Positions 1 to 5,248 of a DNA stretch of 5,248 bases are shown here, piece after piece. The notes under the pieces are model-generated. The model searched no databases. It worked only from the letters and a program-made list of their open reading frames with translations, and had not been told where the DNA came from. The DNA lies in contig DBVK01000023.1 in NCBI GenBank assembly GCA_002308135.1, positions 10,060-15,307 on the forward strand. Reading direction: 5' to 3'. Numbering within the stretch: the stretch's first letter is position 1; every line of letters starts with the position of its first letter. A program made the position numbers and the translations under genes. The DNA comes from Bacteroidales bacterium UBA1266 (lineage in GTDB: Bacteria > Bacteroidota > Bacteroidia > Bacteroidales > WCHB1-69).

Positions 1-611
1 ACAAGGCGGGCGGCTTCGACAGCCGGGAAGCGGGCGAGGATTTTTACCTGCTGCAGAGCATCGTCAAATGCGGGCAAGTGGACATACGTCCGCATGCGAC
101 CGTCTACCCTTCCTCCCGCCTGTCGGAAAGGGTGCCTTTCGGTACAGGCCCGGCCATACGGAGCCTGCTGCAAAATGAAAACACACGCTACCCAGTTTTC
201 CCGCCGGAAGCGTTTGATGCCATACGGGAGACCTACTTGAGGATTCCGGCGCTGCAAAAGGGGCCTGTGCCCACCCCCCTTACGGATTTCATGGACCGCA
301 CCCTGGGCAAGGGGGACGGATGGGAGAAGCTGCGCCGCAACTACCCCACGCTGCCCGCCTTCACCAAGGCCTTCCACCAGAAAGCCGACGGGCTGCGCAT
401 CTTCCAATTCCTGCGGCATTACGCCGACACCCACCCGGACACGGAAGAAAACAAGCTGCGCGCCACCTTGCTTTCCCTCGGCATGGAAGAGGCCTGTCCG
501 GACAGCGGTTTCCGCTTCGAGACAGCCGGTATCGGGGAACTGAACGCCCTGCGCGACGCATGCAAAAAGCGGGAAGACACCTGGAGGCAGCTCCCCGCTT
601 TGAGACACTAA
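1..611 (+). CDS. Family 2 glycosyltransferase, C-terminal part (5' end outside window)
   Basis: The reading frame is open from the left edge (first full codon at 3) to TAA at 609-611, giving 202 visible residues. The opening stretch KAGGFDSREAGEDFYLLQ matches the end of the GT-A fold of family 2 glycosyltransferases: a GGFD turn followed by a GEDF motif, whose acidic pair normally forms the acceptor-side or catalytic-base site. The nucleotide-sugar site (DxD) would lie upstream, outside the window. After the motif comes about 170 residues of mostly helical-looking, charged sequence without membrane segments, so the enzyme is probably cytoplasmic or peripheral. An internal GTG at 78 could mimic a start, but the family motif lies before it, so the gene is truncated by the window and does not begin there. 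Donor, acceptor and pathway cannot be told. It converges on the next gene, leaving only 12 bases between stop codons. The family call is fairly secure; the specific function is unknown. Confidence 0.8.
   Translation, partial: KAGGFDSREAGEDFYLLQSIVKCGQVDIRPHATVYPSSRLSERVPFGTGPAIRSLLQNENTRYPVFPPEAFDAIRETYLRIPALQKGPVPTPLTDFMDRTLGKGDGWEKLRRNYPTLPAFTKAFHQKADGLRIFQFLRHYADTHPDTEENKLRATLLSLGMEEACPDSGFRFETAGIGELNALRDACKKREDTWRQLPALRH
564..601 (-). terminator. Candidate intrinsic terminator for the 624-1205 gene, inside the glycosyltransferase gene
   Basis: Read on the minus strand, GCGGGGAG (598-591) pairs with CTTCCCGC (576-569). This makes an 8-bp stem with a single G-U wobble and a 14-base loop, followed at once by TTTTT (568-564). 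AAA at 601-599 can extend the stem into the T tract. It begins about 25 bases past the stop codon of the minus-strand gene. On the plus strand the wobble becomes an A-C mismatch and only TTTG follows, so the signal favours the minus strand. It was recognised by eye and its folding energy was not calculated. Confidence 0.55.
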
Positions 612-623
612 TTACCGTCAATC

Positions 624-1205
624 CTATTTAGCCTGTTTCTGGTATTCCTCCAGCAGCTGCTTCTGCTCCTGACGGTCACGGTCGGCCTGTTGCAGCTGTT
701 TCTCCAGCTTTTTCTGCTTGTTCAACAGTTTCTGGTACCGCTTTTCGGATTTTTCATAGACCTTTTTCTGGTCGTTCACGCGATAGGTCTGCGCAAGCAG
801 TTCCACATCCTTTTCCAGGCCGGACATATAGCGGATAACCGCGGCGGCTTCCGTATCGGTCTCCGTCACAAAGTTGCCGTTCTCCCTTTCCACAAAGAAA
901 TAGAGGTTGGATTTTTTGCCCACACTTTCCACCCGGGTGTAGAGGTTTGCGCCCTGCAAACCGATCATACGGTTGTTCACCTGATTGTACACCATGATGC
1001 CGGAAACGGATTTCCCTTTGATTTTGTCTTTCTTGAGGCGTTTGGACACCGCCTCTTCCACCACTTTTTTCGGATAGTCCAGCCCCATAGTGAAGGCGGG
1101 GCGCACATCTTTGTTTAAGGTGGCGGATACACAGCTGACCTGCTGCGCGGACGCCATAGCGAAGCATCCGAAAAGAACGAACAGAATTACACTTGCTTTT
1201 TTCAT
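624..1205 (-). CDS. Exported protein of unknown function with C-terminal coiled coil
   Basis: This gene encodes 193 residues, from ATG at 1205-1203 to TAG at 626-624. The N-terminus (MKKASVILFVLFGCFAMASA) is a typical signal peptide: two lysines, a hydrophobic core and an A-S-A cleavage site after residue 20. No lipobox is seen, since Cys25 lies beyond the predicted cut, so a soluble periplasmic or secreted product is expected. Residues 25-140 look like a compact alpha/beta domain; ENGNFV (108-113) and the preceding LYFFVE strand resemble what I recall of uncharacterised Bacteroidota exported proteins, but I know no named domain. Residues 143-193 are almost entirely K, E, Q, R, L and D in a heptad-like pattern, predicting a coiled coil. 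The start is supported by the signal peptide and by the lack of an in-frame ATG just upstream. It is transcribed alone, divergently from the AsmA-like gene. Coding is convincing; function is unknown. Confidence 0.82.
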   Translation of the reverse strand: MKKASVILFVLFGCFAMASAQQVSCVSATLNKDVRPAFTMGLDYPKKVVEEAVSKRLKKDKIKGKSVSGIMVYNQVNNRMIGLQGANLYTRVESVGKKSNLYFFVERENGNFVTETDTEAAAVIRYMSGLEKDVELLAQTYRVNDQKKVYEKSEKRYQKLLNKQKKLEKQLQQADRDRQEQKQLLEEYQKQAK

Positions 1206-1293
1206 ATTATTACGTTTACTTGGTTGTTGAATACGTTTTTATGCACTGCCCACAGGCTGAGGCGTGACGGCGGAAATAACAACTTCCAGAATG

Positions 1294-1301
1294 CAAAAAT
1301 A
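1294..1301 (-). promoter_or_regulatory. Candidate Bacteroidota -7 box for the 624-1205 gene
   Basis: The minus strand reads TATTTTTG here (CAAAAATA on plus), a full match to the TAnnTTTG -7 consensus of Bacteroidota housekeeping promoters, and continues as TTTGCA. It lies 88 bases upstream of the start codon, implying a leader of roughly 80 bases. No clear TTTG-type -33 element is seen at the expected spacing; that region is A-rich on this strand. Confidence 0.45.
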
Positions 1302-1379
1302 CGCATTTGGCGCTTACGTTTGCTTTTTTGCACGCGTTTTTTTTCTTCCACCGGCGCTTTTTCCTATTGCATTTTGATT

Positions 1380-1387
1380 TACTTTTG
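1380..1387 (+). promoter_or_regulatory. Candidate Bacteroidota -7 box for the AsmA-like gene
   Basis: TACTTTTG matches the TAnnTTTG consensus exactly and continues as TTTGCA. It lies 55 bases before the ATG at 1443, predicting a leader of about 50 bases. The -33 position holds only a T-rich run (about 1358-1362) rather than a clear TTTG, so the call rests mainly on the -7 match and its position. Confidence 0.5.
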
Positions 1388-1442
1388 CAGGTTTGAACAA
1401 AGGCCTTCCCTAAGACAAAGACCATTGAAACACTTGATTTTC

Positions 1443-3659
1443 ATGAAGAAAATAGGCAAAATCACCGGCATTTCCATAGCTTCCCTGCTGGGGGCGCTGC
1501 TACTGTTGCTGCTCCTGTTCCCGGGACCGGTTGCCAAAGGGATACTGCACCGCTACGATGCAACCATTGTCGGCCGGCAGGCTGAAATTGACAAAATCAA
1601 ACTGAATGTGCTGAAGGGCAACCTCCGCATCTACGGTTTCCACATTAAGGAAAAAGATGCCAAAACCGATTTCGCCGCCTTTGACACCTTGGACGTTTCC
1701 ATCCGGCTGCGCAAGCTGCTGCACTCGGAAATCCATATCCCCCATATCAAACTCATCGGACTGAATGTAGGCATTGTACAAGAAGACAGCACTTTCAATT
1801 TCAGCGACATCCTGGATCGTTTCACGACCGATACCACAGACACCAGCAGTTCCGACTGGAAAATCGGCATCTATAACATACAGCTCTCCAAGGGGAACCT
1901 CCACTACCACGATGTGGCCCGCAACAAATCCTGGGAGCTCAAGCGCTTGCACCTCAATGTGCCCGGCATTTTTCTGGATGGCACAAACAGCACCGACGCC
2001 GGCCTTTCGCTGGCTTTCGCCGACCACGGCAGCCTGACGACAAAAGTGCAGTACAACATGGGCAGCAACGACTTTGAAGTCCGTCTGGACCTGCGCCGTT
2101 TCGCCCTGGAAAACCTCAAGCCTTACCTTACGGACATGCTTTCCATAGGCGGAATATCCGGTGATTTCAACGGGAACCTCCATGTCAAAGGCAACCTTGA
2201 CGACATCCTCAACCTGGAAATGGACGGGACGGTTTCCATTGAATCCTTGCGGCTGAACGACCCCAAAGGGGCTTCCATCGTGAGCCTGGACAAATTGGAG
2301 GCAGGTATCGAGCGTATCAACCCGCAACAGAACACCTATATCCTGGACCGTATCCTTTTGGACGGTTTTTCCACCCATTACGACAGCTACGCCAACGGGG
2401 AGAGCAATTTCTCCCGCCTGCTGTCCGGCGGGGAAAAGAACGCGGAAACCCAATCGGGAACACCCGCTGCAACACCCGCTGCAGCGGATTCCGCAGCACC
2501 CATGCGTGTCCTGGTCAAAACCCTGCGTGTGGAGCATACTCAGCTGACATACAACGATTTCACCATGGAGGACGTCTTCCGCTTCCCCTTGACAAACCTT
2601 CAGATTCACGCCGACAGCCTGCAGCTTGGCGGACGCAACCAGATGACGCTGCGCACCGGGCTTCCCGGCGGCGGCCACGCCCTTGTCGCATGGAAAGGCC
2701 GGTTGGACAATCCCAAAACCTACCAAAACCTGTTCATCTCTATCAAAAACTTGAACATGAAACAATTGTCCCCTTATGTCGTGCACTATCTGGGGTATCC
2801 TGTCACCAACGGGGTTTTCTCCTTCACCAGCCAGAACATTTTGCAGCAATCCGAACTGGAAGGGGAAAACAACGTGGACATCTACAAACTGAGCGTGGGC
2901 GACAAACGCCCCGATGTGCAGCCGGAGGTCTCAGTCCCGCTGAAGGCCGCCCTTTACATCCTGAACGACAAGGACGACAAAATTCAATTGGACATTCCCG
3001 TCTCCGGAAACATAGACAATCCGGAATTCTCCTATATGAAACTGGTGTGGAAGACCTTGTCCAACCTGCTGGTCAAAGTGTCGGTCTCGCCCATACGCTA
3101 CCTGGCCGACGCCATCGGGGTCAACAGCGAATCCCTGGAGAAGATGGACATAGACCCGCTGCAGTTCGATTTCACTTCCGAACAGTACGACCTGCTGTCC
3201 CAACTTGCCGAACTGGCCAAGAAGGACACCAATATCGTCCTCCAGATGGAGCAGGAGGCGGATTGGGAGAAAGCCGCACATGACCTTTCGCTGTATTATG
3301 TCAAACGGGACTATTACCTAATGCAAAACCCTGAAAAACAAGGATATCGTCTACAGTTGGTGGATTTCCAGAAAATCAGCGCCATCAATGTCAAGGAGCT
3401 GGATTTCGTCACCTACCTGGAGGACAAGACCGGGGAAGCCGGCGCCGGAAAAACTGCGGCCCAGCAGGCGGAGCGGCTCTACCCTTTGGCCCAAACGCGT
3501 AAAGACGCCGCTGCCATTGCGGAAAAACGCAACCAATACATCCGATACTTCCTCATCAAACAAAACGGCATGAAGGAATACCAGCTGGAAATCCGCACTT
3601 CAGAGGAAAACGCCAGGGAAAACCGCTACCGCATCGAAAGCACGCTCAGAGAACCCTGA
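1443..3659 (+). CDS. AsmA/DUF748-type membrane-anchored periplasmic protein
   Basis: This gene encodes 738 residues, ATG at 1443 to TGA at 3657-3659. The frame is open for 73 more codons upstream to a TTG at 1224, but that stretch crosses the promoter box and does not resemble a protein start; ATG 1443 gives a clean MKK plus hydrophobic anchor. Residues about 7-27 form one N-terminal membrane segment, with the rest expected in the periplasm. The body has repeated beta-strand-like segments typical of AsmA/TamB-like proteins, which in characterised relatives form long grooves thought to carry phospholipids between the membranes. A low-complexity Ala/Thr/Pro linker spans about 335-353. Residues about 496-560 (KAALYILNDKDDKIQLDIPV, then SGNIDNPEFSY and LLVKVSVSP) match my memory of the conserved DUF748/AsmA C-terminal core. 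About 170 charged residues follow (570-738). Its exact substrate is inferred, not seen. It lies upstream of bamD, which fits a role in envelope biogenesis. Confidence 0.85.
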   Translation: MKKIGKITGISIASLLGALLLLLLLFPGPVAKGILHRYDATIVGRQAEIDKIKLNVLKGNLRIYGFHIKEKDAKTDFAAFDTLDVSIRLRKLLHSEIHIPHIKLIGLNVGIVQEDSTFNFSDILDRFTTDTTDTSSSDWKIGIYNIQLSKGNLHYHDVARNKSWELKRLHLNVPGIFLDGTNSTDAGLSLAFADHGSLTTKVQYNMGSNDFEVRLDLRRFALENLKPYLTDMLSIGGISGDFNGNLHVKGNLDDILNLEMDGTVSIESLRLNDPKGASIVSLDKLEAGIERINPQQNTYILDRILLDGFSTHYDSYANGESNFSRLLSGGEKNAETQSGTPAATPAAADSAAPMRVLVKTLRVEHTQLTYNDFTMEDVFRFPLTNLQIHADSLQLGGRNQMTLRTGLPGGGHALVAWKGRLDNPKTYQNLFISIKNLNMKQLSPYVVHYLGYPVTNGVFSFTSQNILQQSELEGENNVDIYKLSVGDKRPDVQPEVSVPLKAALYILNDKDDKIQLDIPVSGNIDNPEFSYMKLVWKTLSNLLVKVSVSPIRYLADAIGVNSESLEKMDIDPLQFDFTSEQYDLLSQLAELAKKDTNIVLQMEQEADWEKAAHDLSLYYVKRDYYLMQNPEKQGYRLQLVDFQKISAINVKELDFVTYLEDKTGEAGAGKTAAQQAERLYPLAQTRKDAAAIAEKRNQYIRYFLIKQNGMKEYQLEIRTSEENARENRYRIESTLREP
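2460..2483 (+). repeat. Perfect 12-bp tandem duplication (two copies) in the AsmA-like gene
   Basis: ACACCCGCTGCA occurs at 2460-2471 and again directly at 2472-2483. It is in frame and encodes TPAA twice within the Ala/Thr/Pro linker between two beta-rich parts of the protein. A gain or loss of one unit would keep the frame and only change linker length. Confidence 0.9.
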
Positions 3660-3745
3660 CAGCCTTAGACAGTATCCACACCAGCTGCGGATCCGGGCGT
3701 GAATATTTTTTTAGGGGCGCACCTGCGCGGCATTGATTTTAATGC

Positions 3746-3753
3746 TATCTTTG
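3746..3753 (+). promoter_or_regulatory. Candidate Bacteroidota -7 box for the bamD-rpoZ-coaBC operon
   Basis: TATCTTTG is a full match to the TAnnTTTG -7 consensus and is followed by CA, giving the very common Bacteroidota form TATCTTTGCA. Its last base is only 13 bases before the bamD ATG, so the transcript would have a leader of under about 10 bases. No clear TTTG is seen at -33; that position holds the small inverted repeat GCGC-ACCT-GCGC (3717-3728). Confidence 0.6.
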
Positions 3754-3766
3754 CACCCGTTGAAAA

Positions 3767-4618
3767 ATGAATGGCAAAGTGTATCCTAAAATCAAGAAAT
3801 ACATTGTTTTTCTTTTGGTTGTGCTTTTCTCCGCCGGAGGGGGGCATGCCTATGCCCAAAGCAAAAAAAGAGACGACACCCCTCGGAAATACCGGAAATA
3901 CAAAACCAAGGAGGCCAAATTCGAAGCGGCAAAGACCTATTACAACAAAGGCATGTACCTGAGCGCGGCCGAATTGCTCGAACGCATCTACCCGCTTTTC
4001 ATGGGAACGGTCCAGGGGGACTCCATCCTTTTCCTGTTCGCGGACAGCTACTACAAAAACGGGGACTACCTGATGGCGGCCTTCCACTTCAACGACTTCA
4101 CCAAAAAATACCCTTTCTCCGCCCGTGCGGAGGAAGCCGCTTTTTTAGCCGCCAAGGCCCATTACCAGAATGTGCCGGCCTATAATCTCGACCAGACCGA
4201 CGCCCTTTTGGCCAAAGACGGCCTGGAAAGCTTTTTGGAGAATTATCCGCAAAGCCGTTTCGGCAACGAATGCAACACCATGCTGGACAGCATACGCAAC
4301 CAATTGGCGCACAAAGCATACGCTACGGCATTCATGTATTATAACATTGGAAAATACGCTTCTGCCCACATCGCTTTCAACAACCTGATGAAAGATTTCC
4401 CGGGTTCCCCCTACACGGAGAGGGCCTTGTTTTACATGGTGAAAAACAGTTACGACTATGCGGAGAACAGTGTGCCCGCCAAACAGGCGGAACGCTACCA
4501 GCAGGCCGTGGACAGCTACCATCAGCTGGAAGCCGGTTTCCCCAAGTCCGCCTACCTTGCCGAGGCGAAAAAGATAGCGGAGGATGCCGCCAGAAAACGG
4601 GAGAAAATATTGAAATAA
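3767..4618 (+). CDS. bamD: BamD-type outer-membrane assembly TPR protein without a lipobox
   Basis: This gene encodes 283 residues, ATG at 3767 to TAA at 4616-4618. BamD works with BamA in the machine that folds and inserts beta-barrel proteins into the outer membrane, acting from the periplasmic side. The sequence shows TPR-like helix pairs across about 48-270: AKTYYNKGMYLSAAELLERI (55-74), DSYYKNGDYLMAAFHFNDF (93-111), FMYYNIGKYASAHIAFNNL (189-207) and a final pair near 217-258; length fits BamD/YfiO. Usual BamD is a lipoprotein. Here the signal sequence (residues about 1-30) has no cysteine and ends A-Y-A before Gln31, suggesting signal peptidase I cleavage; the only Cys is 169. An in-frame TGA at 3761-3763 rules out an upstream start, although GTG at 3779 is an alternative start four codons in. 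A strongly basic stretch follows (33-50). It is probably the first gene of an operon with rpoZ and coaBC. It could instead be a BamD-like paralogue. Confidence 0.82.
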   Translation: MNGKVYPKIKKYIVFLLVVLFSAGGGHAYAQSKKRDDTPRKYRKYKTKEAKFEAAKTYYNKGMYLSAAELLERIYPLFMGTVQGDSILFLFADSYYKNGDYLMAAFHFNDFTKKYPFSARAEEAAFLAAKAHYQNVPAYNLDQTDALLAKDGLESFLENYPQSRFGNECNTMLDSIRNQLAHKAYATAFMYYNIGKYASAHIAFNNLMKDFPGSPYTERALFYMVKNSYDYAENSVPAKQAERYQQAVDSYHQLEAGFPKSAYLAEAKKIAEDAARKREKILK

Positions 4619-4645
4619 AAGCTTTAAATAACAGTCAATAAACAC

Positions 4646-4966
4646 ATGGATTACAAGAAAGTAAAAACTGACACTAACGCCGTTACCCGTGACATCACGC
4701 AATTCGACGGACAGACCGGAAACATCTACGAAAGTGTGGCCATTCTGTCCAAACGGGCCAACCAGATCGCCGTTGATTTGAAAGAGGAGCTCAACAAGAA
4801 AATCGAAGAATTCGGCATCACCAAGGACACCGGGGACGAAATCAGCGAGAACAAGGAGCAGATTGATTTGGTGAGGCATTACGAAATGCTTCCCAAACCC
4901 ACCCTCCTGGCTGTTCAGGAATACATCAACAAGGAAGTGTATTTCCGCGAAGAGGACGAAAACTAA
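4646..4966 (+). CDS. rpoZ: DNA-directed RNA polymerase omega subunit (Bacteroidota type)
   Basis: This gene encodes 106 residues, ATG at 4646 to TAA at 4964-4966. Omega is the small RNA polymerase subunit that clamps the beta' C-terminus and helps its folding and assembly (RpoZ/Rpb6 family). The core NIYESVAILSKRANQI (26-41) corresponds to the conserved omega helix with the V-A-x-x-x-x-R-A-x-Q-x pattern. LPKPTLLAVQEYI (82-94) matches the later conserved segment where other omegas read TTVIALREI. The N-terminal MDYKK and VTRDI segments and the length are typical of the Bacteroidota form as I recall it. It starts 27 bases after bamD in an A-rich spacer with no -7 box or terminator, and ends 4 bases before coaBC, so cotranscription is expected. 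No Shine-Dalgarno is present, normal for this phylum. Confidence 0.9.
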   Translation: MDYKKVKTDTNAVTRDITQFDGQTGNIYESVAILSKRANQIAVDLKEELNKKIEEFGITKDTGDEISENKEQIDLVRHYEMLPKPTLLAVQEYINKEVYFREEDEN

Positions 4967-4970
4967 GGCT

Positions 4971-5248
4971 ATGGCCAAAGGGCATATACTGGTTGGTATC
5001 ACCGGCGGCATCGCCGCCTACAAGACACCGCTGCTCATCCGCCTGTTTGTGAAAGCCGGTTATGAGGTCAAAACGGTGGCAACCCGGAATGCCCTGGAGT
5101 TTGTTACGCAAAGCACACTTGAAACACTGAGCAACAACCCATTAAATATTGATTTGTTTTCCCGTGCAACGGAAAACAACATTCGCCACATCGCTTTGTA
5201 CGAATGGGCCGACGCGGCCATCGTGGCGCCGGCCACCGCAAACTGCAT
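4971..5248 (+). CDS. coaBC: Bifunctional CoaBC (phosphopantothenoylcysteine synthetase/decarboxylase), N-terminal part
   Basis: Ninety-two complete codons are visible from ATG at 4971; the gene runs off the right edge. CoaBC joins cysteine to 4'-phosphopantothenate (CoaB half) and decarboxylates the product (CoaC half, a flavoenzyme), two consecutive cytoplasmic steps of coenzyme A synthesis. Only part of the CoaC half is seen. GITGGIAAYK (9-18) is the flavin-binding loop of the flavoprotein family. His73 in NIRHIAL matches the catalytic histidine region of Dfp/CoaC. APATANC (86-92) matches the conserved PATAN flavin motif, usually followed by T or C. The downstream PxMN and Cys motifs of CoaC and the whole CoaB half lie outside the window, so bifunctionality is inferred from the usual bacterial fusion. 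The start is 4 bases after the rpoZ stop, suggesting translational coupling. Confidence 0.92.
   Translation, partial: MAKGHILVGITGGIAAYKTPLLIRLFVKAGYEVKTVATRNALEFVTQSTLETLSNNPLNIDLFSRATENNIRHIALYEWADAAIVAPATANC

Noticed and set aside
78..611. A separate 177-residue gene starting at GTG 78
   Set aside because: The same frame is open to the window edge and the upstream residues carry the GEDF glycosyltransferase motif, so this is the end of a longer gene.
690..1118. A plus-strand open frame rich in Phe, Leu and His opposite the small exported protein gene
   Set aside because: The composition is the expected complement of a Lys/Glu/Gln-rich coiled-coil gene; the minus-strand frame has the signal peptide.
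1224..1442. A 73-codon in-frame extension of the AsmA-like protein from a TTG
   Set aside because: It crosses the candidate promoter box, has no protein-like features, and would bury the clear MKK plus membrane anchor that starts at 1443.
1500..2849. A 449-codon open frame on the minus strand opposite the AsmA-like gene
   Set aside because: It has no signal of a real protein start or family motifs, and its length follows from GC-rich codon use in the overlapping sense gene, which has clear AsmA/DUF748 features.
3688..3712. Palindrome CGGATCCG followed by a run of seven Ts after the AsmA-like gene, resembling a terminator
   Set aside because: The palindrome has no loop, is separated from the T run by about 10 bases, and no better stem could be found there.
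4145..5011. A 288-codon minus-strand open frame across the end of bamD, all of rpoZ and the start of coaBC
   Set aside because: It runs antisense to three well-supported genes and has no recognisable domain or promoter.
1..5248. Search by eye for CRISPR arrays, tRNA or rRNA genes, insertion sequences, toxin-antitoxin or defence genes
   Set aside because: No spaced direct repeats, cloverleaf-like segments, transposase frames or terminal inverted repeats were seen; nearly all sequence is explained by six genes.

Overview
The window looks like chromosomal core DNA from a member of the Bacteroidota, probably Bacteroidales, with G+C judged by eye to be slightly above 50%. Three things point there. 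Start codons lack Shine-Dalgarno sequences and have A-rich leaders. Three promoter candidates carry the Bacteroidota-type -7 box TAnnTTTG, each extended to TTTGCA. The omega subunit and BamD are of the Bacteroidota type. I cannot name the genus.

Layout: (1) 1-611, +, the 3' part of a family 2 glycosyltransferase. (2) 624-1205, -, a convergent gene for a small exported protein with a coiled-coil tail and no recognised function; its likely intrinsic terminator lies inside the end of the glycosyltransferase gene. (3) 1206-1442, a divergent intergenic region with one -7 box facing each way. (4) 1443-3659, +, a 738-residue AsmA/DUF748-type membrane-anchored periplasmic protein. (5) 3660-3766, a short gap with a consensus -7 box almost touching the next gene. 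(6) 3767-4618, +, a BamD-type TPR protein. (7) 4646-4966, +, the RNA polymerase omega subunit. (8) 4971-5248, +, the 5' end of coaBC (coenzyme A synthesis).

How they work together: bamD, rpoZ and coaBC are tightly packed (27 and 4 bases apart) with no promoter-like box between them, so they probably form one operon started by the box at 3746-3753. The AsmA-like gene has its own promoter candidate and is likely a neighbouring unit. AsmA-like proteins and BamD both serve outer-membrane biogenesis, so the 1443-4618 stretch is thematically consistent. The upstream convergent pair appears unrelated.

No mobile element, CRISPR array, tRNA, rRNA or defence system is visible, and I found no new multi-gene system. 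The points most worth a second look are the BamD that lacks any lipobox cysteine, its nearly leaderless mRNA, and the antisense-oriented terminator embedded in the glycosyltransferase gene.
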